Below the pieces are notes generated by a model that was not told the DNA's origin, did no database searches, and saw only the letters and a list, made by a program, of their open reading frames with translations. Shown here one piece after another: positions 33,788-43,193 of a stretch of 64,000 nt of DNA (positions are counted from its first letter, which is position 1; every line of letters starts with the position of its first letter). This DNA comes from Gammaproteobacteria bacterium (GTDB lineage: Bacteria > Pseudomonadota > Gammaproteobacteria > Pseudomonadales > Azotimanducaceae_A): positions 5,547-69,546 of the forward strand of contig DUAT01000072.1 of the NCBI GenBank assembly GCA_012960755.1. Reading direction: 5' to 3'. The translations under genes and the position numbers were made by a program.

Positions 33788-36700
33788 TAGCGTTTCGCCA
33801 ATTCTCGTTTCGGTGAAATTTTTAGGGCGGGCAACCGGAAGGATTGGGCCATTTGATTAACACGAATCACCAACTGGTCCATGGCGACGACACATACCGG
33901 CAAGAACAATAACAACAGCAACGAAGCCGCGGTAAGACCGTAAACCATGGTATTCGCCATGGCGTTCGCAATTCCTGCAGACTCGCTAAGACTCACGGGA
34001 ATGAGACCTCCCACTGTTGTAATGGTCGTCAACCAGATCGGGCGAAAGCGTTGCCTGACCGCACCCACTGCCGCGTTGATTGCATCAATGCCTTCTTCTC
34101 TCGCCCGGTTATAGAAATTGACCCAAACCAGCGAATCATTGATGACAATACCCATCAACCCTACCACGCCCACAAAGCCCATGAGATCCAACGTCTGTCC
34201 CGTCAGGGTCATTCCCCAGACCACCCCCATGTATGCCAGCGGGATAGCCAACAATACGACGATGGGTTGAAGGAACGATCGAAATAACAACGTCAGAATG
34301 AAATATGAAAGTCCAAGTCCTATAAGCCCTGCCTGGATCATAGAAGCCAGGCTTTTCTGTGTCTCACTGTACTCTCCTCTCTGGTCGAAGGTAACACCTG
34401 GCAGTAGAATCGACTGGTCGATCAGTGATTCAATTTCCCGGTGCGTTTTAAAAACCGACATGACTTTTTCATCGACCTCGGCAGCAATAGAAATATAACG
34501 AAATCCCTGAAAACGCCTCACCACATCTGCGGAGGTCTGATCATAAAATTTGCCCAGTTCTCTGGTTGGAATAACCGTGCCATCTGCCTGGGCCACTGAA
34601 TTCAAGGGTTCGTGTGTCAGATCGGAAGTCACATAAACATCAACGATCTCATCTCCGCGATCAATTTTACCCACCTCTATGCCGGTGACGGATGTTCGAA
34701 TCAAGGAGGCAATCAAGTCACTGTTCAAACCATAAAAACTGGTGCGCCTGGAATCGAGTTTAAAAACTCTTTCCCGGACTCCATCTTCCATTGGATCCGT
34801 AACATGTCGAATTGAATCAATAGAATAAAGTGCCTCCCGGACGCGCCGGCCGGTCTCTCTCAGGGCAACTGCATCCTCACTGTACAAGTAGACTTCAACC
34901 GGGGTTCCTGTCGGCGGTGAGTTAGTTTCAAGACTTCGCTGAACGCGTAACACACCAGGCAACTGGATTAATTTCGCCTCCACCTTGTCCGCGATTTCGA
35001 CCGCTGTTCCCTGGCCGATGGCGCTTTCTGTAAGCAGCAGTTCTACGCTGGCAACATTTTCTCGCTCTGTTCGCTGATAATTGTGATTCTTGAACCCGTT
35101 GATCAAAACAACATTAGTGAACTCTTTCTCAATCTCCCCCAGTTGAGACAGGGTAAATTTGAGTAACTGGTAATTCGACTCAAGATCAATCACCCGGTCA
35201 AACTCAATATGAAACATAATTGCGCGCGTCTCGGTTGCTTCAAACAGTTTGAAGTCCATTTTCAGGTAGGCAACGCCTGAAGTCACAAAGAACAAACACA
35301 AAAAGCCGAACAGAGACCAGAAGGGCCTTCGCAGCAGCACTACTGAACAGTGCCCAAAGAAATCCGCCAACCTGTCCATCGTCGTCCGCAACCAGAGTCG
35401 CCACGATCTTTTCGGCAGGGCCACGGAAACCTTAATCTGATACATGTGAATAGGAAGAACGATAAAACACTCGACTAACGATGCCACCAGAGCGAGGATC
35501 GCAACCTTGGGTATCAAACTGATATACTCACCCATTCCACCACTCATCAGCATCAATGGCATGAAAACTGCGACTGTAGTGCCTGTAGCCGCCAGCACTG
35601 CCGGAGCCACTTCTTTAAGCCCCTGAGTAATTGCCTCCAACGGCTCAAGTCCCTGTTCTTTTTTTCGGTCGATGTTCTCCAGCACCACAATGGCGTCATC
35701 CACTATCATGCCGCACACCAGCACCAGGCCAAAGAGCGTCAGGGTGTTGATTGTCAAGCCCAACAGGTCCATCGCAATAAACGCGGCGAAGAAAGAAAAC
35801 GGTATACCAATGGCGGCGTAGAACGCATTTCTTCCGCCGAGAAATATCCACAGCATCAAAAAAACAATTCCCATGCCCAACAATATGGATGATGTCAGTT
35901 CAGACAGGCTTTCAGTTACGATCCGGCTTCTGTCATGCAGTACGGTAATTCGGAATGGTTGTCCCCGGGTTTCGTACTGCTCGTTAAATTCATCGACAAT
36001 CCGCAATGTCTTGCGAGACAGTTCGCTCACGTTGCTGCCTTCCCTGCGGTAAAGATTAATATACCAGGCTTGCTCGTTTTCGTGTGTAACAAGGATGCTC
36101 CGTGGCGCCAGGGTTTCGATCACATTTGCAAAATAGGAGATCGGTAAAATGCCAATAGTTGAGGGCAACATGATCGCACCCAGGTCAACGGCACTCGTCG
36201 GTTGCTGGTAGGTACGTATTCGCTTCGTCGCTAACTGAGCGTATAGTTTGCCGGAGCTCGCGTCCGTAATGGACTGGCCAACATACTTTGCGAGTGTATC
36301 GAGTCGCATCCCCGCCTGTTCCATAACCAACGGGTCTGCCCTGACCTCAATTCTGCGCTCGCGATCGCCGAGCACTTCCGATAAGTCCACTTCAGGTAAA
36401 TTCAGCAGTTTTTGTTCAACTAACAACCATGCGTTGTGGCGTTCTACCTCGCTACCGCCTTTGAACAGCAAGGTGATTGGCGGAAACAGCCGATTAAACT
36501 GGCGGCTGATAAAAGGCCCTTCCAGTTCGGCAGGCAAGTCCGGCACCTGGCTCGTAATCTGGGCAATTTCCCGTCGCACGCCATCGAGATCATATTCATC
36601 ATCTTTGACACTGACTGAAAGAGAAACATACCCTTCACCGGATACACTGTGTACCTCGTCAACCCCCGGTAGTGACACCACGGCCTTGTTCAGTAAACGA

Positions 36701-36885
36701 GCAACTTTGAGATCCATTTCCTCTGGCGATGCACCCGGCAGTATCGCCTGAATGTTCAAACCGGGTTCACCGAACTCCGGCAATTCCTCCCTTCCCAATT
36801 TGCTTAGGGACAGCGAACCCAGGATGAAGACCAGAACAAAACATATGTTGATCGCGCGATATTGTTTTACCAAAAGAGTGATCAC
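33787..36885 (-). CDS. RND-family efflux transporter (inner-membrane pump)
   Basis: 1032 residues with the AcrB-type architecture: one helix, a large periplasmic domain, six helices, a second periplasmic domain and six helices. FGLVLVCGMIVDDAIVVLENI supplies the TM4 aspartates of the proton relay, and GGRNAFYAAIGIPFSFFAAF and MGFVGVVGLMGIVINDSLVWV are family-typical. The charged start MITLLVKQYRAINICFVLV differs from drug-exporting AcrB. The start overlaps the MFP stop by 4 bp and the stop touches the kinase start. The substrate is unknown, and no outer-membrane channel gene is present. Confidence 0.93.
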   Translation of the reverse strand: MITLLVKQYRAINICFVLVFILGSLSLSKLGREELPEFGEPGLNIQAILPGASPEEMDLKVARLLNKAVVSLPGVDEVHSVSGEGYVSLSVSVKDDEYDLDGVRREIAQITSQVPDLPAELEGPFISRQFNRLFPPITLLFKGGSEVERHNAWLLVEQKLLNLPEVDLSEVLGDRERRIEVRADPLVMEQAGMRLDTLAKYVGQSITDASSGKLYAQLATKRIRTYQQPTSAVDLGAIMLPSTIGILPISYFANVIETLAPRSILVTHENEQAWYINLYRREGSNVSELSRKTLRIVDEFNEQYETRGQPFRITVLHDRSRIVTESLSELTSSILLGMGIVFLMLWIFLGGRNAFYAAIGIPFSFFAAFIAMDLLGLTINTLTLFGLVLVCGMIVDDAIVVLENIDRKKEQGLEPLEAITQGLKEVAPAVLAATGTTVAVFMPLMLMSGGMGEYISLIPKVAILALVASLVECFIVLPIHMYQIKVSVALPKRSWRLWLRTTMDRLADFFGHCSVVLLRRPFWSLFGFLCLFFVTSGVAYLKMDFKLFEATETRAIMFHIEFDRVIDLESNYQLLKFTLSQLGEIEKEFTNVVLINGFKNHNYQRTERENVASVELLLTESAIGQGTAVEIADKVEAKLIQLPGVLRVQRSLETNSPPTGTPVEVYLYSEDAVALRETGRRVREALYSIDSIRHVTDPMEDGVRERVFKLDSRRTSFYGLNSDLIASLIRTSVTGIEVGKIDRGDEIVDVYVTSDLTHEPLNSVAQADGTVIPTRELGKFYDQTSADVVRRFQGFRYISIAAEVDEKVMSVFKTHREIESLIDQSILLPGVTFDQRGEYSETQKSLASMIQAGLIGLGLSYFILTLLFRSFLQPIVVLLAIPLAYMGVVWGMTLTGQTLDLMGFVGVVGLMGIVINDSLVWVNFYNRAREEGIDAINAAVGAVRQRFRPIWLTTITTVGGLIPVSLSESAGIANAMANTMVYGLTAASLLLLLFLPVCVVAMDQLVIRVNQMAQSFRLPALKISPKRELAKR

Positions 36886-37877
36886 GATTCGGCGTCCACT
36901 TCTATGGAGGTTACCATGTCACCGATTTTCACCTGCTCAGCGCCAACCACAATAACCCTGTCGCCCAATTTCAATCGGGAGTACAGGGTTCTGCCAACCC
37001 TTCCCTGCCTGACCACATACACGAACGTGCCATAGATATCTTTGTGAATGCCGTAATCCGGGATATAAGGCGCATTTAGTTTTACGAGATCTACCCCAAC
37101 ATGCTGCCCGGGGCGCAGGGTATCGCCACAACCGTGTAACTCCATAGATGCCATTCCGGTGTTTGATTCTTCGACGGGGGATACAGAAATGGTGGTCATC
37201 ATTTCACCATCACAGATCAATCCATAATCTCCCCGCTGATATGAGGACAACTCTGAAGACGTCAATTGCAGGACAACACGACGAATGAGGAGATTAACAA
37301 CTTCAAAAACAGCATCGCCCGATCGAACATACTGACCGACGACAGGTGTGGCAGTCACCAGTTCACCACTGAATGGTGTTTTTACCCGGTACTTTTCAAG
37401 CCGGGTCTGCTCGAGTTTGACTCTACCTGCTGCGAGTTCACGATTAACTTTGGCCTTGTCGAATGCAGTAGAGAATTCATCAAACTGGGATTCAGACATG
37501 GCATTTTGATTACGGTTTTTCTTGGCTCTCAACAGGGATCGTTGTGCATGGGCCAGCTCGATTCCCGTACTTGCCAATTGACTCACGGCAATGGCAACAA
37601 CTGCCTGTTGTTCATTTGAGTCAATCTCTACGACAACCTGCCCCTCAACCACCGATGTCCCCATCTCCAGTCGATTGGAGCTGACGACACCTTGAATTTC
37701 TGCAGCTATAGTCTGTCGCTGCGGCGCGGTTATTTCAGCAAGCAGCTCCCGCACCAGGCTGTTTTGCTCACGTACCGTCACCGTCGCAACCTGCACCTGG
37801 TCCGCCATCGCTGGCTCGACAAGCAAAAAAACCAGACCCGTTATCAGTGACACTACAGGCAATCGATACAGGCGCAT
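36882..37877 (-). CDS. RND membrane fusion protein (periplasmic adaptor)
   Basis: 331 residues with signal peptide (LPVVSLITGLVFLLVEPAMA). A lipoyl-like half (AEIQGVVSSNRLEMGTSVVE ... GQVVVEID), an alpha-helical hairpin (about 85-160), and a second lipoyl half (YRVKTPFSGELVTATPVVGQ) are followed by a beta-barrel. The signal lacks a lipobox cysteine. It is the first gene of the MFP-RND-kinase-regulator operon, bridging the pump to an outer-membrane channel encoded elsewhere. Confidence 0.9.
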   Translation of the reverse strand: MRLYRLPVVSLITGLVFLLVEPAMADQVQVATVTVREQNSLVRELLAEITAPQRQTIAAEIQGVVSSNRLEMGTSVVEGQVVVEIDSNEQQAVVAIAVSQLASTGIELAHAQRSLLRAKKNRNQNAMSESQFDEFSTAFDKAKVNRELAAGRVKLEQTRLEKYRVKTPFSGELVTATPVVGQYVRSGDAVFEVVNLLIRRVVLQLTSSELSSYQRGDYGLICDGEMMTTISVSPVEESNTGMASMELHGCGDTLRPGQHVGVDLVKLNAPYIPDYGIHKDIYGTFVYVVRQGRVGRTLYSRLKLGDRVIVVGAEQVKIGDMVTSIEVDAES

Positions 37878-37991
37878 GATTCAGATCAACATCTAGAAGG
37901 ATGCGTCTATACTACTGAATTACCCTCGTTTTTTTCTAGTTCAGGTTACCAACCACAGTATATCGATACCAATGGCAGCCACCTGGCAGAA

Positions 37992-39677
37992 CTAAGGATC
38001 CAGCATCTCGATTTGCTGCAGTGGAAATGGAATCGTAATGCCCTCCTGATCAAAGCGCTTCTTCACCTCGGCGGTAATATCCCAGTACACCTCCCAGTAG
38101 TCGTTCGTCCTGACCCAGGGTCTGACAGCGAACTCCAGGGCATAATCACCCAGTTTATTCAGTTTTATCAGCGCCTCCGGGGTTTCCAGTACCAGAGGAT
38201 TTTCATCAACAATCGATCGCAGGACCGACAGGGTTTTCTCGGTATCGTCGCCGTAAGCCGTGCTGAATTCCATGTCTACTCGCCGTTCGGTTTGCAGCGT
38301 GATGTTTTTGATTACGCCGCCCCAGATTTTTGCATTGGGAATAATCAGGGTCTGGTTATCGAAGGTCAGTATCGTCGTTGAAACCAGTGACATGTTATTC
38401 ACCACACCACGAACGCCATCGGTTTCAATAAAGTCGCCAATATCAAATGGGCGGTACCCCAGGATCATGCCGCCAGCGGCGAAATTCGACAAGGTGTCCT
38501 GTAATGCAAAGCCGATAATGAATCCGGCAATACCCAGACCGGTTAACAGAGGCGCGATCTCTATTCCTACCTGGGAAAGAGCAACCAGCAAACCCACTAC
38601 CATGATCCCACGGTTGGCAACAGAGAACATCATCTCACGCACCAGTTGGCTGGTACTAATATGTTGCGCCTCGAAACTCTTCTCCAGCAAAAAGCGACTG
38701 CCCGTAGCAATCAACCTGAATACAAGCAGAACGGCGACAAAAGCCAATAGCTTAACGAAGAGACTGGCGCCGTTCCCCAAAATCCAGTTTTTGATACCAA
38801 TCAACCAGTCACCGGCCAATGTCTGGAAGACCTGGAGATTAAACAGGTCAACGCTGACCTCTCCTGTTGACTTTATGATCATGCTGCGATACTTCGTCGT
38901 GTCCGATCCGACCTGATCCAGGTAGCCTACAATGTCGTACATCTCTTCAAGGACTGCCGAGCTTCGTAAACGAATGGCTCTTAGCCTGGTTTTCAGATCA
39001 ACATCATCGGGGTTTTCGTTGACCCGCCGTTCCGCGTGGTCCCGCTGTCCATACTCCAACTTGATATAGCCCGCGAGAAGATCGGCGCGAACCTTCAATC
39101 GTCTGCTTAAGTTGGATTCAATTGCAGCAGACTCCATATTCAGCTGCCGCATAACGCCAAGGCTATTCGTCCACTTTTGAAATAGATTGCTTGTCCACCT
39201 GGACTGGCTGGAAATTTCTCTCTCCAACGTCATCAATTTGCCTATCTCTACTTCGGGCCTCGAATTTCTTAGTTCGGCTGCCTTCAATTCTGATTCATCA
39301 ATATGATCGACCAGCGCGACATTCAGCGCTCTGATTCGAACCTCGACGTCACTCCGCAACGCAGAATCCGGCTCGAAATTAACCTCCTTCTTGATCAGAT
39401 ACTTCGCGAGTTCCAGAACCCGATCCGCAATTTCCAGCTTCTCCTCAATCAGCTCTTGCTGAATGATTACACGATCTTCACCACTGGCCATCTTTTCCCG
39501 TGCAACGAGTAACTGAATGCGCTCACGTGAGAGTTCTATGTCCTTTTCTATGTGGACCGACTCGTCTGCGACTTCTGTCGTGCCCTCATCAACAGGAGTA
39601 TCTTCCGCGAGCAGAAATATCGGAAAGAGTAGTACAAAACAGGCACAAATCAGTTTAAGCATATTTCGAAAACCCAT
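37992..39677 (-). CDS. Mechanosensitive ion channel (MscS superfamily) with N-terminal periplasmic domain
   Basis: 561 residues from MGFRNMLKL, which provides a signal peptide; an in-frame upstream start adds 30 residues without a signal. A long charged, helical domain (about 25-270) precedes two or three membrane helices and the MscS core: the pore-lining TM3 is near GLGIAGFIIGFALQDTLSNFA, followed by GYRPFDIGDFIETDGVRGVV, then a beta domain and the cytoplasmic cage (YGDDTEKTLSVLRSIVDENP). It relieves hypo-osmotic stress. The large N-terminal domain recalls MscK/YbdG-like variants. Confidence 0.9.
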   Translation of the reverse strand: MGFRNMLKLICACFVLLFPIFLLAEDTPVDEGTTEVADESVHIEKDIELSRERIQLLVAREKMASGEDRVIIQQELIEEKLEIADRVLELAKYLIKKEVNFEPDSALRSDVEVRIRALNVALVDHIDESELKAAELRNSRPEVEIGKLMTLEREISSQSRWTSNLFQKWTNSLGVMRQLNMESAAIESNLSRRLKVRADLLAGYIKLEYGQRDHAERRVNENPDDVDLKTRLRAIRLRSSAVLEEMYDIVGYLDQVGSDTTKYRSMIIKSTGEVSVDLFNLQVFQTLAGDWLIGIKNWILGNGASLFVKLLAFVAVLLVFRLIATGSRFLLEKSFEAQHISTSQLVREMMFSVANRGIMVVGLLVALSQVGIEIAPLLTGLGIAGFIIGFALQDTLSNFAAGGMILGYRPFDIGDFIETDGVRGVVNNMSLVSTTILTFDNQTLIIPNAKIWGGVIKNITLQTERRVDMEFSTAYGDDTEKTLSVLRSIVDENPLVLETPEALIKLNKLGDYALEFAVRPWVRTNDYWEVYWDITAEVKKRFDQEGITIPFPLQQIEMLDP

Positions 39678-39738
39678 GTCGTCTGGCAATGTTGCTATAT
39701 TACCTTGAGAATACCTTTTGTCTAACGAGGGAATCAAA

Positions 39739-40122
39739 ATGATTGGGTATATCACGCTAGGCACCAATGACCTGCAGCGCGCTGCCGATTTTTACGACAC
39801 ACTGCTGGCAGAACTGGGCGCCAGTCGCACGATGACGGACGAAAGAATGCTGGGTTGGGGCGCCAACCCACAGCAGACCATGTTTTCTGTTATCACGCCA
39901 TTTGATAAGGAAGAAGCCACTACAGGCAATGGGGTGATGATCGCCTTTGACGCAAAAACACCCGAGGTTGTAGAAAAAGTCTACAAAAAGGCGCTTGAAC
40001 TAGGCGCCACAGACGAGGGAGAACCCCACGATCGGGGTTCGACGATGGGGTTTTACGGCGGCTACTTTCGGGACTTAGATGGCAACAAACTGGTCGCTTA
40101 CTGTCTAGGTTGGAAGCCCTGA
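39739..40122 (+). CDS. VOC-family (glyoxalase-like) protein
   Basis: 127 residues from ATG 39739, with an ACGAGGGA ribosome binding site 7 bp upstream. The betaalphabetabetabeta repeats of the vicinal oxygen chelate fold are seen (MIGYITLGTNDLQRAADFYD ... GFYGGYFRDLDGNKLVAYCL). The usual first metal-binding His is Tyr here (GYITLG), so metal binding may be altered. The substrate is unknown. It is divergent from the mechanosensitive channel gene. Confidence 0.8.
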   Translation: MIGYITLGTNDLQRAADFYDTLLAELGASRTMTDERMLGWGANPQQTMFSVITPFDKEEATTGNGVMIAFDAKTPEVVEKVYKKALELGATDEGEPHDRGSTMGFYGGYFRDLDGNKLVAYCLGWKP

Positions 40123-40137
40123 AGCTCAGCTTTGGCG

Positions 40138-40737
40138 TTACCGGGAGATATCGGCCAGCAGTGAAGCCCGATTTTCATCCGCGACCTTAACCGGTTCGAC
40201 TAAATACGCCGGGTGATTGACACCAAATGTGAGTGCCTGGTTGCCCCTTGCTGCTGCCAACTGGTCATCATTCAGTTGAAACCGGAGAAAGTGCACCGCG
40301 GCCGTTTTTTCTTCATTTGCCCTTTCCATATCTTCGTCCGCGATGGCAAAGACCGGCGCACAGTCACCAACCTGCACCCAGATCTGATCCTCAATGCCCA
40401 ACAACTGTGTTAACCGAACCTTTCTTTGTTCAACATCCTCGTATTGAATGAGCAATGTACATTTCCAGTTCGCCCCATCCGGGATCAGTGGATTGTAGGC
40501 ATCCAGTTCTTGCTGGATTGCATCGGCTTCAAAGATTTTTTCGATCCTGAGCATTTCCTGGATCTGATATTGAATAGTCAATCTATCCTCAAAGATCAGT
40601 CGCAGATGTTCACCCAGGAGAATTTTACGATGCTTTTTATGCAGCAGAACTTCTTCGCGAAATGCCTGCCGACGCTCGGCATACTGTTCCAGCGACCAGA
40701 GATCAGGCCGGGTCAAACTGTTCCTAGCTCGTATCAT
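40138..40737 (-). CDS. DUF3501 protein
   Basis: 199 residues. The pattern LTRPDLWSLEQYAERRQAFR, then RKILLGEHLRLIFEDRLTIQ, followed by YQIQEMLRIEKIFEADAIQQ, is characteristic of DUF3501. This family is regularly found downstream of an Fe-S oxidoreductase of the GlpC type, often with rubrerythrin, suggesting an oxidative-stress or redox role. It overlaps the Fe-S oxidoreductase stop by 4 bp. No rubrerythrin gene is adjacent here. Confidence 0.8.
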   Translation of the reverse strand: MIRARNSLTRPDLWSLEQYAERRQAFREEVLLHKKHRKILLGEHLRLIFEDRLTIQYQIQEMLRIEKIFEADAIQQELDAYNPLIPDGANWKCTLLIQYEDVEQRKVRLTQLLGIEDQIWVQVGDCAPVFAIADEDMERANEEKTAAVHFLRFQLNDDQLAAARGNQALTFGVNHPAYLVEPVKVADENRASLLADISR

Positions 40738-42056
40738 AGCCCGTACGCCTTACGTAACAAAGAAATGGGATGTTCGGAGCCTTCCACGGCATCTGTCAGG
40801 TTCTCAATTTGAGTCGCCGCCATCGGGCAGTCGCTGGTGAAATGTTGCGGTTGTTGTTTGTCTACCTGCCTGACCACCGCCCGTGCAATTTTTAACGACT
40901 TCTCACGGGTTTCCTGCTTCACGGCGTAGGTGCCATCATGACCCGAGCATCGCTCGATGGTCGTCACGGTCGTATCCGGTATCAGCTTCAAAATATCGCG
41001 AGTCTTAAAGCCAATATTCTGCACTCTCAGATGACAGGCCACCTGGTAACTCACTTCTCCCAGCGAATCTGCGAATTCGGTATTGAATTCACCTTGCTTG
41101 TGACGCAGGAAAAGGTATTCGAAAGGATCAAAGAAGGCTTTTTGTACTTTAATCACATCGGCATCTTCCGGGTACATCAACGGTAGTTCCTGTTTGTACA
41201 TTAGTACGCAGGACGGTATCGGTGCAATCAGGTCATAACCTTCATCGACCAGTTTCGCGAGCACCGGGATATTCTTCTCTTTCAGCTTGTTAACGGCTTG
41301 CAGGTCACCCAGTTCGAGCTTCGGCATGCCGCAGCACGCTTCTTTCGGCACCAGGTCAATCTGAATGCCATTGTGTTCGAAGACCGAGACAAAATCCCTG
41401 CCGAGTACCGGGACATTATAATTGCCATAGCAGGTCGCGTAAAAGGCCACTTTACCCGTGGTAACGCCTGCGGGTTTCGGCTTAATCTGATGGTTAGTAA
41501 ACGTCTTTCTCAGTGTTTTCGAATGGTATTCTGGTATCGGTGCCTGGTGATGCACCCCTAGGGTTGACTCAAACGCCTTCCGAAACAGGCTGTTGTTATT
41601 CAACGCATTGACGGTGATGTCAACCAGCGGAATGGTGGCAAGTTTTCCTACCCGGTCTGTGCTGGTCAATACCTCATCCCGGAACGATGCGCCCTGTTTT
41701 CGGTAGCGCTGGGCTTTTGCCTGTAGCATAAGATGTGGAAAGTCCACATTCCATTCATGGGGCGGTACATAGGGGCACTTGGTCATATAGCAAAGATCAC
41801 ACAGGTAACACTGGTCAACCACCTGGTAGTAATCAGCCCGATCCACGCCATCAACCTCCATGGTGTCTGACTCATCCACAAGCTCAAACAAGGTCGGAAA
41901 GGAGTCGCAAAGACTGACGCAGCGACGGCAGCCATGACAAATGTTATATACCCGCTCTAATTCCGAAAAGAGTTCGTCCTCATCCCAGTATTGATCGTTC
42001 TGCCAATTGATCGGGTGGCGTGTTGGCGCTTCAAGGCTACCCTCGCGTTTGCTCAT
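40734..42056 (-). CDS. Fe-S oxidoreductase (GlpC/HdrD-like)
   Basis: 440 residues. Two [4Fe-4S] clusters are predicted from CHGCRRCVSLCDSFP and CYLCDLCYMTKCPYVPP in the first 110 residues. Two CCG-domain cysteine motifs follow (EACCGMPKLELGD and ERCSGHDGTY), as in GlpC and heterodisulfide reductase subunit D. It likely moves electrons between a flavin or thiol donor and the membrane. It is coupled to DUF3501. A 14-bp tandem repeat fills its upstream region. Confidence 0.88.
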   Translation of the reverse strand: MSKREGSLEAPTRHPINWQNDQYWDEDELFSELERVYNICHGCRRCVSLCDSFPTLFELVDESDTMEVDGVDRADYYQVVDQCYLCDLCYMTKCPYVPPHEWNVDFPHLMLQAKAQRYRKQGASFRDEVLTSTDRVGKLATIPLVDITVNALNNNSLFRKAFESTLGVHHQAPIPEYHSKTLRKTFTNHQIKPKPAGVTTGKVAFYATCYGNYNVPVLGRDFVSVFEHNGIQIDLVPKEACCGMPKLELGDLQAVNKLKEKNIPVLAKLVDEGYDLIAPIPSCVLMYKQELPLMYPEDADVIKVQKAFFDPFEYLFLRHKQGEFNTEFADSLGEVSYQVACHLRVQNIGFKTRDILKLIPDTTVTTIERCSGHDGTYAVKQETREKSLKIARAVVRQVDKQQPQHFTSDCPMAATQIENLTDAVEGSEHPISLLRKAYGL

Positions 42057-42070
42057 TTAATCTCCCCTGT

Positions 42071-42134
42071 CTTGCCAACCTTCTCTGGCCAACTGTGCCT
42101 TGCCAACTGTGTCTTGCCAACTGTGCCTTGCCAG
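42071..42134. repeat. 14-bp tandem repeat (about 4.5 copies)
   Basis: Units starting at 42071, 42085, 42099, 42113 and 42127 follow the pattern CTTGCCAACTGTGT with few changes (the last is partial). They occupy the 5' region of the Fe-S oxidoreductase gene and the spacer before the divergent hydrolase. Slippage-prone tandem repeats next to a start codon can alter expression, but no function is shown. Confidence 0.75.
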
Positions 42135-42239
42135 CCTGATTTGGTAATCAACCGGCGCATGCGTAAACTAAGTGAGACTTCTGCCGGAGTCCAATATTTT
42201 TTTCACTGAAAGTTAATTAAAAATTCCCACAGGTCCTTA

Positions 42240-43151
42240 ATGATTAGATTGGCGTTATTGCTGTTAGTTTACTGTCCGCTTTGCGCTTGCGCGTCAGCAT
42301 TGAAACAACATGCGGTGGTTGTTGACAATCACGAGTTTGCGCTGTGGCACAAACAGGTTAAATCTCCAAGGGCGACAGTTTTGCTGTTGCATGGCAGGAC
42401 CTACAGTTCACTGCCGGATTTTGATCTGAGAGTGCCAGGCGAAGATCTCTCTTTCATGGACGGTCTGAATGATCTGGGCTACGAAGTTTATGCCCTGGAT
42501 GCGCGTGGCTATGGTAAAACTCCCAGGGACGCATCAGGCTGGCTGACACCGGATCGCGCGGTACAGGACGCAATTGGTATTATTCAGTGGATTAAGCGCA
42601 GAACAGGCCAGCCACTGCATGTATATGGCTGGTCCTATGGCTCGATGGTGACCCAGCTGGTTGCCCAGCGGCAGCCTGAGTTGATGAGTTCCATCATTCT
42701 GTTCGGTTACCCGTTTGATCCTGGTCGACACGTCATCAGCAGCGATCAGGTTTACCCCGCCAAACCCCCCGCCAAAAAAAATACCCGCTCACACGCCATC
42801 AGTGATTTCGTTACCAGCGGTGCCATTTCGGACAAGGCGATTAAAGCCTACGCGGATGCCGCACTCAAATCCGACCCCATCAGGGTGGATTTTAGAAACC
42901 TGCACGAGTGGCAGGAGATGGATGCCCGCAAAATCTCCACGCCAACCCTGCTGTTGCAAGCCGAGTTTGATCCCATCGCACCGACTGCAATTCAGCAAGC
43001 CCTGTTTACCAATATCAGTACATCGAAAAAATGGTGGGTAGTACTGGCGGGGGGTGATCACGCAGCGTTGCTCGAAACACCGAGACAGGAAATGCTGAAT
43101 GCCATGGATGCTTTTATGCGTTCTTTGTCGCCTTTTTTGTCGCCTCTTTAG
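42240..43151 (+). CDS. Secreted alpha/beta hydrolase (possible lipoprotein)
   Basis: 303 residues. The signal sequence MIRLALLLLVYCPLCACASA contains a lipobox-like LCAC, so either SPase I or lipoprotein processing is possible. The hydrolase core has VLLLHGRTYSS, the nucleophile in VYGWSYGSMVTQL, the acid in LQAEFDPIAP and the His in GGDHAALLE. The region between is consistent with a lid domain. The substrate is unknown; a carboxylesterase is a fair guess. Confidence 0.82.
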   Translation: MIRLALLLLVYCPLCACASALKQHAVVVDNHEFALWHKQVKSPRATVLLLHGRTYSSLPDFDLRVPGEDLSFMDGLNDLGYEVYALDARGYGKTPRDASGWLTPDRAVQDAIGIIQWIKRRTGQPLHVYGWSYGSMVTQLVAQRQPELMSSIILFGYPFDPGRHVISSDQVYPAKPPAKKNTRSHAISDFVTSGAISDKAIKAYADAALKSDPIRVDFRNLHEWQEMDARKISTPTLLLQAEFDPIAPTAIQQALFTNISTSKKWWVVLAGGDHAALLETPRQEMLNAMDAFMRSLSPFLSPL

Positions 43152-43193
43152 TAGGAGGCCCCAAGAATTTAACGGCCCCTTTTTGATCGGCTG

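Noticed and set aside
36248..36751. 167-residue frame antisense to the RND gene
   Set aside because: Serine/proline-rich translation with no known fold, opposite to a highly conserved gene.
42071..42134. Short CRISPR array
   Set aside because: The units are 14 bp, contiguous and without spacers, so this is a tandem repeat.
43141..43190. Terminator between the hydrolase and D-amino-acid transaminase genes (GGCC...GGCC then T5)
   Set aside because: Only a 4-bp stem with a loop of more than 10 nt; too weak to call.
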